64,000 bases of DNA from Verrucomicrobiaceae bacterium (GTDB lineage: Bacteria; Verrucomicrobiota; Verrucomicrobiia; Verrucomicrobiales; Verrucomicrobiaceae): contig JAIBCL010000008.1 of NCBI GenBank assembly GCA_019694165.1, positions 62,001-126,000 on the forward strand, written 5' to 3'. Below are positions 1 to 8,339 of this stretch, piece after piece; the first letter of the stretch is position 1; each line of letters opens with the position of its first letter. The position numbers and the translations under genes are program-made. A model generated the notes under the pieces. It ran no database searches, was not told the DNA's origin, and saw nothing but the letters and a program-made list of their open reading frames with translations.

Positions 1-1
1 G

Positions 2-100
2 CGCGAGCGCTCTCGCACCTTGCTGCCGGTATCCATGCGGAACTTTGTGACCATCGCATACCACCAGGCCGCGCCCGAGAAGCAAGAAGGGCGGTGGTGA
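2..100 (+). CDS. C-terminal end of a gene entering from the left edge (partial)
   Basis: An open frame runs from the first bases of the window to a TGA at 98-100 and would encode 32 residues ending in QEGRW. The composition looks like ordinary protein, but the piece is too short to name a family, and a second frame is also open here. The next gene begins about 100 bases later on the same strand. Confidence 0.3.
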   Translation, partial: RERSRTLLPVSMRNFVTIAYHQAAPEKQEGRW

Positions 101-199
101 CGCCGCCATCCCTCTCATGCGCACTTGGTCCGCCGAGAATTGTCTCGCCGTTTTGCCCGTGCGCCGGTAGCATCGCCGAAATTCAACCCTGCACCGCCG

Positions 200-1369
200 A
201 TGAAAACGCAAACCGTCCTCCGCGCATCCGCCGCCATCGCCACCCTCGCCGTCATCACGGCGGGCGTCAGTCGCATCTCCAGTCAACAAGCGCAGGCCGC
301 GCCATCGCCCGGTCACGCGAGCCATTTGAAGAACGCGCAGACCGGCGGCTTGAAGCTCGCGTCGGTTTCTTCGCTCAGCTTCGGGCCGGCGGGACTGCTG
401 CTCGTGGCCGAGCCTGGCAGCGGCAGCGTGGTGGGCATCGAGACCGGCGACACCGGGCCGATGAAGAAGCCGAAGCCGATCGCTGACATTGGCACAGTGG
501 TCGCAGCGGGACTCGGCACGACTGCGGAGAACATCACCATCAAGGACATGGCGGTGAATCCGGAGAGCGGCCGTGTTTATCTCGCCGTCATGCGCAAGCC
601 GGACAATGCGGCGGCCGTCATCACCATCGGCGCCGATGGAAAAGCCGGCGCACTCGACACCGCGAAGTTCGCATGGGCGCGCGTGACGCTGCCTGGAGGC
701 ACGACGACGAAGGTGACGAACGTGACCGACGTTGCCTGCGCTTCTGATCGCGTGATCGCCGCCGGCTCGTGCAACGAAGAGTTTGCCAGCAAGATTTTCT
801 CGATCCCGATGCCGCTGGAGCACGGCGGCACGGCCAGCGTGTTCAGCGCGGAGACGTACCATGTCTCGCACAAGAAGTGGGAGACACGCGCGCCGATCTC
901 GAGCTTTGTGTGCGAGGCCGAAGATGGAAAGACAAACGTCGTGGGTGCATTCGCCTGCACACCCATCGCCAAGTTTCCCGTGGGCGACTTGCAAAGCGGC
1001 GCGCAGGTCAAGGGCGTGAGCATGGTGGAACTGGGATCCGGCAACCGGCCCATCGACATGTTCATGTATTCCAAAGGCGGCAAGCGCTGGCTCGTGACGC
1101 AGACGCAGCGCTTTCACCAGCCGCTCTTCGGTCCGAGCAACTTGTGGGGCGCGCGCGTGGACATGGCGCTGCTGAATCCATCATCGCCGGACAAGACGAA
1201 CGAGAAAGCCGTGCACCGCGACGTGAAGCAGGCGAAGGACCCGCAGGGCATCGAAGTCGTCGATGTCCTCTTCGGCGCTGTGCAGGCGGACAAGCTGAGC
1301 GATGAAGAAGCCGTCGTGATCAGAGACAACGGCGGCAAGCTGGCGATGGAACTGGTCGCGCTGCCGTAA
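200..1369 (+). CDS. Exported protein of unknown function, possible beta-propeller
   Basis: The protein is about 389 residues from the ATG at 200. An upstream in-frame start at 125 would add a charged extension before the signal peptide, so 200 is preferred. The N-terminus has basic residues, a hydrophobic stretch and an AQAAP cleavage-like site, so export is likely. The body has repeated short strands with motifs such as LLVAEPGSGSV and DMAVNPESGRVYLAV, which resemble propeller blades (NHL or quinoprotein type). There is no catalytic motif or heme site I can name, and cysteines are few. It is followed by another exported protein on the same strand. A sensor or accessory role is possible, but no function is assigned. 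Confidence 0.7.
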   Translation: MKTQTVLRASAAIATLAVITAGVSRISSQQAQAAPSPGHASHLKNAQTGGLKLASVSSLSFGPAGLLLVAEPGSGSVVGIETGDTGPMKKPKPIADIGTVVAAGLGTTAENITIKDMAVNPESGRVYLAVMRKPDNAAAVITIGADGKAGALDTAKFAWARVTLPGGTTTKVTNVTDVACASDRVIAAGSCNEEFASKIFSIPMPLEHGGTASVFSAETYHVSHKKWETRAPISSFVCEAEDGKTNVVGAFACTPIAKFPVGDLQSGAQVKGVSMVELGSGNRPIDMFMYSKGGKRWLVTQTQRFHQPLFGPSNLWGARVDMALLNPSSPDKTNEKAVHRDVKQAKDPQGIEVVDVLFGAVQADKLSDEEAVVIRDNGGKLAMELVALP

Positions 1370-1545
1370 GCCCCTGTTGCAAAACGGTGCCCTGTGCAAA
1401 CGAGCAACCTGAACATGCGATCCCGCCCTCGATCCCCGCGCCGAACCTCCGGCGCGAGATTCACTCCGGCAGCCAAGACAGACTCGCATCATCCCGGACT
1501 TCGGATACGCAACATGCCCGTCTGCAAAAGGGGCCTAAGTTCACC

Positions 1546-2763
1546 ATGCCACGTCCGGCCAGACGAACCTCCCTCATCCTCATTCTCGCCCTGCTGGCGC
1601 TCGTGATCGCGTTCGCTGCGTGGCGCGCCACTCATAGAGCCAGCCCGGAGCCACGCTTCACGCTCTTCGTCCATCCCGCAGATGAATCCCACGATCCGGC
1701 GAAGGTCGTCGCCGCCGTCTTCACACGCACGAGCGAGCACTTGGACTGGTCGGCACTCCTGCCCAAGGACCTGAGCGGCGCGGAGAAGATACTGTGGATC
1801 GAGCAGATTGGCGGCGGTGGATCTGCGCGGTTGTTCGGTGGCTACTCCGTGCGGGGCGGCGAATTGTACTTCACGCCCTCCGCGCCGCTCCTGCCAGGCG
1901 CCACATATCACGTCGCCTTTGCGCCGCCAGACGCTGAAAAGGGAGATGTGCAGTCACCGGCCAACGTCGGTTTCGCCGCCACATCAGGTCACGGCAGGCT
2001 CGACCTGATGTATCAAGTGCCCGCCGCCACCGCAGAGGCACCGAAGCTCCAGACGCTGCATCCGACAGCGGAGGAGCTGCCGGCCAATCACCTCAAGTTC
2101 TACCTCACCTTCTCCGAGCCGATGGAGCAGGGCGTCTTTCTCGAGCGCATCAAACTGCTCCGTGCCGATGGCAGCGAGATCGCCGGCCCGTTCCGCGAAG
2201 CCGAGCTGTGGTCTCCGGATGGCCGCCGGCTGACCGTGTGGCTGCATCCCGGACGTCAGAAGACAGGCGTAAGCCTGAACGAAGCCGAGGGCGCCGTGCT
2301 GCGCGAGGGAGAAACCGTCGCGCTGAACGTCAGCGGCGCGTGGCGCTCGGTACGCGGACAAAAACTCGGCGTCGATTTCAAACGCAGCTACCGCATCGCC
2401 GCCGCCGCCCGAGGACAAGTCGATCCTTCGAAGTGGAGCATCCAGCCGCCAAAGGCGAACACGCGCGATCCGCTGCGCATCCTCTTCCCCGGGCCGCTCG
2501 ACTGGGCGCTGCTGCAGGACGGCATCCGTATCACGAGTGATGCCAGGCAGCCCCTCGATGGCCGGCTCCACATCGCCGATGGCGACGGCGAGTGGCTCTT
2601 CACTCCCAAAACTCCGTGGCAGTCCGGCTCGCACCTCATCGTAATCAATCCCGTCCTCGAAGACCTCGCCGGCAACAATCTCAACGGTCCGTTCGAAGCA
2701 GACGCGACGGCATCCGCCGCCGCACAGCCCAGCGTCGCCGAACTTCCGCTCCGCATCGAGTGA
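1546..2763 (+). CDS. Membrane-anchored protein with Ig-like (Big_5-type) domains
   Basis: The preferred start is the ATG at 1546, which places a single hydrophobic helix (LILILALLALVIAFAAW) right after a basic start; the frame is open further upstream from 1387. The 405-residue product has one N-terminal membrane anchor and a periplasmic part with two or three segments of the kind found in bacterial Ig-like domains, for example LKFYLTFSEPMEQGVF and a late segment ending ...GSHLIVINPVLEDLAGNNLNG. The phrase 'LEDLAGNNL' before a final strand is typical of Big_5 domains. No enzyme motif is seen. It follows the exported protein at 200-1369 with a 176-bp gap and may be co-transcribed. A structural or adhesion role is an inference. 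Confidence 0.7.
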   Translation: MPRPARRTSLILILALLALVIAFAAWRATHRASPEPRFTLFVHPADESHDPAKVVAAVFTRTSEHLDWSALLPKDLSGAEKILWIEQIGGGGSARLFGGYSVRGGELYFTPSAPLLPGATYHVAFAPPDAEKGDVQSPANVGFAATSGHGRLDLMYQVPAATAEAPKLQTLHPTAEELPANHLKFYLTFSEPMEQGVFLERIKLLRADGSEIAGPFREAELWSPDGRRLTVWLHPGRQKTGVSLNEAEGAVLREGETVALNVSGAWRSVRGQKLGVDFKRSYRIAAAARGQVDPSKWSIQPPKANTRDPLRILFPGPLDWALLQDGIRITSDARQPLDGRLHIADGDGEWLFTPKTPWQSGSHLIVINPVLEDLAGNNLNGPFEADATASAAAQPSVAELPLRIE

Positions 2764-2938
2764 GCGCGGCGAAAAAGCGATTTGCCCAATCACGCCCGTT
2801 CGGAATACTGCCCCACGAGGGATGGACGAACACCCCTGCACGTAGCAGCCCAATCACACACCCCGTTCACCATTACCCGCCCGCCGTCAGTCATAACGCA
2901 TCACTCATCACTCGTAACCCTCAACACCCCCAACCACC

Positions 2939-4825
2939 ATGCCCAGCCGATCCGCAGCCGAAATATACGAGAGAGTCCCGACGCAGGTTTTCCCCGGCAG
3001 CGCCCAGGCTGCGGCGGCGCTGGCACAGGAAGTGGCGGATCTCATCCGCACCAAGAACAAGGCTGGCAAGCCGGCGGTGCTCGGCCTCGCCACCGGATCG
3101 ACGCCGGTGCCGTTCTACCGTGAGCTGATCCGCCTGCACAAGGAGGAGAAGCTCAGCTTCAAGAACGTCATCACCTTCAATCTGGACGAGTACTACGGCC
3201 TCGATGCCAGCCACCCGGAAAGCTACGCGCGCTTCATGCGCGACCAGCTCTTCGACCACATCGACATCCCGGTGGAGAACATCAACATCCCCAGCGGCAC
3301 CGTCCCGGGAGACCAGGTCTTCGCCCACTGCCGTGCTTATGAAGAACGCATCGACTCGGCCGGCGGCATCGACATCCAGATTCTCGGCATCGGCCGCACG
3401 GGCCACATCGGCTTCAACGAACCCGGCTCGAGCCGCGACTCGCTCACGCGCCGCATCACGCTCGACCGCGTGACGCGCCAGGACGCGGCGAGCGACTTCC
3501 GCGGTGAGGAAAACGTGCCACGCTTCGCCATCACCATGGGCGTCGGCACCATCCTGCGCGCCAAAAAACTAGCGCTCATGGCGTGGGGAGAAAACAAAGC
3601 CGCCGTCGTGGCCAAGGCGCTGGAAGGCCCGGTGACCGAGGCCGTCTCCGCCTCCTTCCTTCAGGAGCATGCGGATGCGCGGTTCTTGATCGATCAAGGC
3701 GCCGCGCGGGAGCTGACGCGCATCAAGCTGCCATGGCTCGTCGGTCCCGTGTCGTGGACGCCCCGCGAGACGCGCCGCGCCGTCGTGTGGCAGTCCTTCC
3801 ATGCAAAGCGCACCGTCTTGAAGCTCACCGACGAGGACTACAACGAGCACGGCCTCTCCGACCTGCTCAGCGAGCAGGGCCCCGCCTATCAGCTCAACAT
3901 CCGCATCTTCAACCAGCTCCAGCACACCATCACCGGCTGGCCCGGCGGCAAGCCCGATGCAGATGACACGTACCGCCCCGAGCGCGCGCGGCCATATCCG
4001 AAGCGCACGCTGGTCTTCAGCCCCGAGCCGCAGGATGCCGTCGTCGGCATGGGCGGCACCATCGACCGCCTCGTCGAGCAAGGACACGACGTGCGCATCG
4101 TCTCGCTCACTTCCGGCAGCCTGCGCGTGGCGGATTCGGAGGCCGATAAATTTGCCAGCACCCTGCTCGAACTCGCATCGACCGCCGACACCCCCGCCGC
4201 GTGGTCACACCAGACCGACTACGCCCGCGACATCCTTCACATCCTGGAGGAAAAGGGCGAATTTGGCGAGGACCCGCCAAAGCTCCGCCGCCTCAAGGGC
4301 TTGATTCTACGCGGCGAGCTGCGGGATGCGGCGCACGCGCTCGGCATCTCGCCCGATCAAGTCGTGATCCTCGACCTGCCATTTTACGAGAAGGGCCGCT
4401 ACCGCCGCTTCAAAGCCGCAGACGACGACCTCGCCGCCGTGAAGCAATTGCTCCAGGACTTCAAGCCCCATCAAATCTACGCCACGGGTGACGCCGCCGA
4501 TCCATCGAGCGTCTCCGCCATCACCTTCCGCCTCATCGAGTCCGCGCTGCGCGCGTGCGAGTTTGAGGAGTGGAGCAGTTCGTGCAGCTTCTGGGTGTAT
4601 CGAGGCAAGGAGCGCCCGCTCGAGCCGCATGAGATCGACATGGCCGTGCCGATGAGCCCCGTGCAGATCGAGCGCAAAGCCCGCGCCCTCTCCCGCTACG
4701 CCGCGCTGTCCTCGCTCGAAAAAGACGCGCCGGAATCCAACCGGCAAAACGCGCGAACCTACGACACGCTCGGCATGGCCGAGTATGAAGCGATCGAGAG
4801 CTTTCATCGCTGGAAACGGTCGTGA
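2939..4825 (+). CDS. Glucosamine-6-phosphate deaminase-like protein fused to a degenerate PIG-L (LmbE) domain
   Basis: This is a 628-residue fusion. Residues about 20-290 match the NagB family: LGLATGSTPVPFYREL binds sugar phosphate, FNLDEYYGLDASHPESY carries the general-base Asp, and IGRTGHIGFNEP carries the ring-opening His. The linker (KLTDEDYNEHGLSDLL to NQLQHTITGWPGGKPDADDTYRPER) is the one known from NagB-LmbE fusions of Bacteroidota. The PIG-L domain starts near residue 355. In this family it normally reads SPHPDDD; here residues 361-367 read SPEPQDA. The second metal motif, usually DPHGTH, reads DPSSVS (521-526). The zinc ligands are therefore gone and deacetylase activity is unlikely. 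The gene is otherwise full length with an ATG at 2939. Its cytoplasmic role is probably amino-sugar phosphate metabolism; it has no nag neighbours here. Confidence 0.9.
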   Translation: MPSRSAAEIYERVPTQVFPGSAQAAAALAQEVADLIRTKNKAGKPAVLGLATGSTPVPFYRELIRLHKEEKLSFKNVITFNLDEYYGLDASHPESYARFMRDQLFDHIDIPVENINIPSGTVPGDQVFAHCRAYEERIDSAGGIDIQILGIGRTGHIGFNEPGSSRDSLTRRITLDRVTRQDAASDFRGEENVPRFAITMGVGTILRAKKLALMAWGENKAAVVAKALEGPVTEAVSASFLQEHADARFLIDQGAARELTRIKLPWLVGPVSWTPRETRRAVVWQSFHAKRTVLKLTDEDYNEHGLSDLLSEQGPAYQLNIRIFNQLQHTITGWPGGKPDADDTYRPERARPYPKRTLVFSPEPQDAVVGMGGTIDRLVEQGHDVRIVSLTSGSLRVADSEADKFASTLLELASTADTPAAWSHQTDYARDILHILEEKGEFGEDPPKLRRLKGLILRGELRDAAHALGISPDQVVILDLPFYEKGRYRRFKAADDDLAAVKQLLQDFKPHQIYATGDAADPSSVSAITFRLIESALRACEFEEWSSSCSFWVYRGKERPLEPHEIDMAVPMSPVQIERKARALSRYAALSSLEKDAPESNRQNARTYDTLGMAEYEAIESFHRWKRS

Positions 4826-4954
4826 CATGGTGCGCTCCATTGCAAACGGCGGCGCTCGCAGTCCAGTTTCGCCAAGGGCCTGCCCGGCAAATGCTCTGAA
4901 TCATCACAGCCAGGCAAACGTGAGCGAGAGAGCAAACAGAAACTTCCCCCTCAC

Positions 4955-5105
4955 CCCAGCCCTCTCCCACAGGGAGACGGAGACGATGGCGCTGCCGCGC
5001 CAGGAGCAAAGTTTGCTTGGCACCACCGAGCGGCAGCTCGTTCTGCCCCCTCTCCCCAAGGGAGAGGGAGCCGGAGGCGATGCCGCGCCAGAATCGAAGT
5101 TTGCT
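4955..5105. repeat. Two tandem copies of an 89-bp-period intergenic repeat
   Basis: Read on the minus strand, two segments share the pattern AGCAAACTT..., CTGGCGCGGCA, CGCC, then CTCCCTCTCCC and GGGAGAGGG. One lies at about 5105-5045 and the other at about 5016-4955, which gives a period near 89 bp. Each ends in a small palindrome of the CCCTCTCCC/GGGAGAGGG type that is common as an interspersed repeat in bacterial genomes. The block sits exactly where the neighbouring pseudogene loses similarity. Confidence 0.75.
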
Positions 5106-5950
5106 TTTGCAGCCATGCGCAGAATTTCTGCGCATCCTCCCAGCTCACTTTCATCACCGGATGGTCTTCCTTGTTCTCCGTCGGCGTGAAGCCATCGGCG
5201 TCCTGGTCTTTCCACCAGCCGTCCACGCCGGGCGCATCGGCGGCATACGCGGCGTAGTCTTTGTAGCGCGTCTCGTGGATGCAGAACATCACGTCCGTGC
5301 CTTTCACCGGCAGGAACTTCATGCCCAGAGTGTTCGTGTAGCCGTCCTTGAGCGCGAGCAGCGCGGCCGGGTTCACAGGTAGGGCGCTTGCTCCCGCAAG
5401 CGCCGTCGAACGCTGTGAGGCGGTCGATCCCGCAAGAGCGTTCGCGGCGGCTGGAGGACCAGCCGCCCTACCGCCTCCGGCCAGCGCCTCCCGATACCCG
5501 CGCACCGTCTTCGCATCAGCCAGCCGGTCGGCTTTCGTTAAGCTCGTCTCCATCGCCACGAGCCACGAGCCGCGCGTCGAGCGGATCAGTCAGCGCCTTG
5601 AGATTCGTGGCTCGTGTGGCGGCGAGCTTCGCAAATGCAGCGCGGTAGATCGCGCGCAGACCTTTGACGCTCGCGGGTGTTTTCTCTTCGTCCTCCTCCG
5701 GCACGGGGTGCTTGTCCGCGATGAGCTTCTTCTCCGCCTCCAGCGCAAGGATGGCATCGAGATGCCCGGCTTTCTTTTCCTCCGCCACCGCGCGGTCCAG
5801 CGACTTTTGCCGCGCCCGCTATACCGCGCCCATGCCGCCACGACCGAGCAGGCCGATGATTTCATACTGCGGCAATTCGGCAGCCAGCGCCTCCGGCGCG
5901 GGCGGCTGCCAGATTATTCCAGGCGTGCTGGGCGGAATGGACGAGGACAT
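5106..5950 (-). pseudogene. Remnant of a Ser/Thr protein kinase - formylglycine-generating-enzyme (SUMF1) fusion
   Basis: Read from the ATG at 5950, the start has the usual kinase entry (LPQYEIIGLLGRGGMGAV), but the Tyr codon of the glycine loop is a TAG stop at 5821-5819. The frame continues with RARQKSLDRAVA and then jumps into the post-kinase coiled coil (LDAILALEAEKKLIADK), so the catalytic core of about 250 residues is deleted. A 7-bp tandem duplication (ACGAGCC twice, 5558-5571) causes a frameshift; removing one copy restores ARLVAMETSLTKADRL. A 95-bp repeat lies in the linker. The SUMF1 domain begins NTLGMKFLPVKGTDVMFCIHETRY and breaks off after KFCAWLQK at the tandem repeats. Intact relatives are multi-domain signalling proteins of Planctomycetota and Verrucomicrobiota. 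Four independent lesions make it a clear pseudogene. Confidence 0.9.
5378..5472. repeat. 95-bp element with 9-bp terminal inverted repeats and two hairpins
   Basis: GGTAGGGCG at 5378-5386 is the reverse complement of CGCCCTACC at 5464-5472. Inside are two further palindromes: GCGCTTGC/GCAAGCGC at the left and GGCGGCTGG/CCAGCCGCC at the right. The element lies in the linker of the kinase-SUMF1 remnant and adds an Ala/Gly/Pro-rich stretch to that frame. It looks like a non-autonomous intergenic repeat unit. Confidence 0.75.
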
Positions 5951-6049
5951 GACACGGAGTGTTTGCGAAGCGCCTCGATTTGGCAGTATGGGAATACGTC
6001 CCCTGGCCCCTGTGTTGCCGTGCGTGCGGGGTGACCATTTTGCTATCGG

Positions 6050-6403
6050 CTACCCAGGTGGCCAGCCCAGTGCTCGGCTGGCGAGCAAATGCACATGCAT
6101 GTGCGGCACCGTTTCTCCGGCATCCGCGCCGTGATTGATGACGAGCCTGAAGCCTTTCGTGCGCTCGGAAACACCAAGTTGCTTCGCGACGTTCCCGGCC
6201 GCGAGCAGCAGCGCTCCAAGCGTGGCCTGGTCTTCGGGCTGCGCATCGCCCACGCGCGGGATCACTTTGCGCGGGACGATGAGTACATGGATCGGCGCCT
6301 GCGGATTGATGTCGTTGAAGGCGGCGCAGTGTTCGTCCTCATAGACGAGCGGCGCGGGGATTTCGCGGTCGATGATCTTTTGGAAGATGGTTTTGTCGCT
6401 CAT
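6050..6403 (-). CDS. HIT-family nucleotide hydrolase/transferase
   Basis: This is a 117-residue protein, the usual size of bacterial HIT (HinT-like) proteins. It begins MSDKTIFQKIIDREIPAPLVYED, the standard HIT opening, and ends with the histidine triad HMHVHLL at residues 101-107, in which the middle His (103) would be the nucleophile. INPQAPIHVLIVPRK is the conserved central strand. Known members hydrolyse adenosine phosphoramidates in the cytoplasm. It lies 75 bp downstream of nrdR on the same strand and may be co-transcribed. The C-terminus (LGWPPG) is typical. Confidence 0.95.
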   Translation of the reverse strand: MSDKTIFQKIIDREIPAPLVYEDEHCAAFNDINPQAPIHVLIVPRKVIPRVGDAQPEDQATLGALLLAAGNVAKQLGVSERTKGFRLVINHGADAGETVPHMHVHLLASRALGWPPG

Positions 6404-6478
6404 GGTGTTGAAAAGGTTGGCTGCGGGGATGTTCGCGAGATGCAGGGAGGAATTGAGTGATGCGGCTTGTCAGATGAA

Positions 6479-6967
6479 TCAATTGAAGAGCTGCGGATGC
6501 TTGTCCTCCTCGGGATTGCGTTCGCCGAGATTCTTGATCTCGCTGATGAACTCACCGACATCCTCAAACTGGCGGTAAACGGACGCGTAGCGGACGTAGG
6601 CCACATGGTCGATGGCTTCGAGCCGGCGCATGACCTTGGCACCGATCACGCTGGAGGGAATCTCGCGGTAGCCTTCCTGCTCCAGTTCATCGGCGATCTC
6701 GTCCACCACCTGCTGAAGCTGCTCGTCGCTCACCGGCCGCTTCTCACAGGACTTCTTCAAGCCGCCGAGAAGCTTGTCCCGGCTGAATGGCACTCGCGCA
6801 CCGTTCCGCTTCACCACGCGCAGCTCCTCGCGCTCGACAATCTCATACGTTGTGAAGCGAAACTCACACCGCTGGCATTCGCGCCGGCGGCGGATGGCAT
6901 GTCCGTCCCGCGCTTCACGAGAATCGACAACTTTGTCTTCGGAGCTTCCGCACTTGGGGCAGCGCAT
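6479..6967 (-). CDS. nrdR: NrdR, transcriptional repressor of ribonucleotide reductase genes
   Basis: The product is 162 residues, close to the usual 150-160. A zinc ribbon has CPKC at residues 3-6 and CQRC near 31-34. It is followed by RFTTYEIVEREELRVVKRNG, the family signature, and an ATP-cone domain over about 49-139 (VPFSRDKLLGGLKKSCEKRPV). NrdR senses dATP/ATP and binds NrdR boxes before nrd operons. No ribonucleotide reductase gene is present here. A good promoter lies directly upstream (6985-7013), giving a short leader. Confidence 0.97.
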   Translation of the reverse strand: MRCPKCGSSEDKVVDSREARDGHAIRRRRECQRCEFRFTTYEIVEREELRVVKRNGARVPFSRDKLLGGLKKSCEKRPVSDEQLQQVVDEIADELEQEGYREIPSSVIGAKVMRRLEAIDHVAYVRYASVYRQFEDVGEFISEIKNLGERNPEEDKHPQLFN

Positions 6968-6984
6968 GGGTTGGAGTGACCGCG

Positions 6985-7013
6985 ATGCTAGCGGCGTGCG
7001 ATCAAGGATTCAA
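6985..7013 (-). promoter_or_regulatory. Sigma70-type promoter for nrdR
   Basis: On the minus strand, TTGAAT (7013-7008) and TAGCAT (6990-6985) are separated by exactly 17 bp. The -10 box lies 17 bp before the nrdR ATG, so the predicted leader is only about ten bases. Confidence 0.5.
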
Positions 7014-7016
7014 GCA

Positions 7017-8300
7017 TCACGATGCAATCGTCCACGCCTCGCGCATCGGGCGGATGAGATGCTTGTTGGCTTCCTCGTCCTCAAAGCGCTCGGCCTTCGG
7101 ATCGAACTTGAGCGGCTTGCCCAGTTTCGCGGAGATGGTGCCGATGTGGCAGGTGGTGGCGGCGCGTTGGGCGATCTCGGCGGTGGCGGCGACCTGACCG
7201 CGCGAGAGGACGGCGTCGACGAAATTGCGGTGATGATTCTTTGACTCGAAGAGATGCACATCACTGTCTTTCAGCTTTGCGCGCAGGATATTGTCATCAC
7301 TGGCTTTGAGGACTTCGGCTTCGGTGAAGATCCAGCCTTCGCTCCCGATGAATTTCGTGCCCCACGCGGCCTTGTCCTCGGTGCTGAACATGACGACACG
7401 CACGCCACTCGCGTAGCGGTATTCGATGCGGAAGCTCTCGGGGGCATCGTAGATGCCTTTGTCGCGATGCTTCACTTCCGTGGCGGAGACTTCGACTGGC
7501 GTCGTGTCATCCATGCCTGCGCCCCATTGCGCGACATCGAGGAAGTGCGCGCCCCAGTCGGTGATGTAGCCGGGCGCGTATTCATCGACCCAGCGGAAGT
7601 TGAAATGACAGCGCGCAGCGGTGTAAGGCCGGTCGGCGGCCGGGCCGAGCCACATTTGATAATCGAAATGCGCAGGCACTGGCTCCGTGGCTTCAGTGCC
7701 AGTGTAACCGCCGCGAATGGCAAACTTTCCGGGCACGCCGACTTCGATCTCCTTCAGCTGGCCGATGTAGCCATTGCGCACGCGCTCGCAGGCCATGCGC
7801 ACCTTAAGTCCTGAGCGACGCCAGGTGCCGCATTGCAGGATGCGCTTGTTTTGCTCGACGGCGCGGCAGATGGCGCGGCCCTCGGCGATGCTCGCGCCTA
7901 GCGGCTTCTCAGAATACAAATCCTTGCCCGCTTTCGCCGCCGCGATGGCGACGTTCGAGTGCCAGAAGTCGGGCGTGGCATTCATGACGGCATCCACGTC
8001 GCTGCGCGCGAGCACTTCGCGGAAGTCGCGATACGTGTCGCCTTCCTTCAATCCCGCGATCTTCGCCGCGGCCTCGCGATGCTGACCATCGACATCGCAC
8101 ACGGCGACGACCTGCACGCGCTCATCGCCCATCAGCGCGCGCATGTTTCCCGTGCCCTGGCCACCGAGGCCAATGCAGGCGAGGCGCACTTTGCTGTTCG
8201 GCGCGACGGCTCCCGCGCGACCGAGCGTGGACGCAGCGACGATGAACGGACCGGCGGATTTGATAAATTGACGACGAGAGATCGGGCTGGCTGGATGCAT
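7017..8300 (-). CDS. Twin-arginine-exported Gfo/Idh/MocA family oxidoreductase
   Basis: The start is placed at the ATG at 8300 because it gives an N-terminal twin-arginine signal (SRRQFIKSA plus a hydrophobic stretch); the open frame continues upstream without sense. The 427-residue product has the Rossmann motif LACIGLGGQGTGN, the nucleotide-binding strand VVAVCDVD, and the EKPLG motif (LYSEKPLGASIAEG) that holds the catalytic Lys of the family. The C-terminal alpha/beta sheet domain includes WVDEYAPGYITDWGAHFLDVAQWG. Members use tightly bound NAD(P) to oxidise or epimerise sugars; exported forms are common in Verrucomicrobiota and Planctomycetota. It is divergent from the esterase at 8340, with 39 bp between starts. 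Confidence 0.93.
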   Translation of the reverse strand: MHPASPISRRQFIKSAGPFIVAASTLGRAGAVAPNSKVRLACIGLGGQGTGNMRALMGDERVQVVAVCDVDGQHREAAAKIAGLKEGDTYRDFREVLARSDVDAVMNATPDFWHSNVAIAAAKAGKDLYSEKPLGASIAEGRAICRAVEQNKRILQCGTWRRSGLKVRMACERVRNGYIGQLKEIEVGVPGKFAIRGGYTGTEATEPVPAHFDYQMWLGPAADRPYTAARCHFNFRWVDEYAPGYITDWGAHFLDVAQWGAGMDDTTPVEVSATEVKHRDKGIYDAPESFRIEYRYASGVRVVMFSTEDKAAWGTKFIGSEGWIFTEAEVLKASDDNILRAKLKDSDVHLFESKNHHRNFVDAVLSRGQVAATAEIAQRAATTCHIGTISAKLGKPLKFDPKAERFEDEEANKHLIRPMREAWTIAS

Positions 8301-8339
8301 GGGAAAGAAACGCGCGATGCTCCGGTTATTCTTCAGCGC

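Noticed and set aside
7254..7814. Plus-strand 186-codon frame opposite the first Gfo/Idh/MocA gene
   Set aside because: The opposite strand has a complete, motif-bearing oxidoreductase; this is its antisense shadow.
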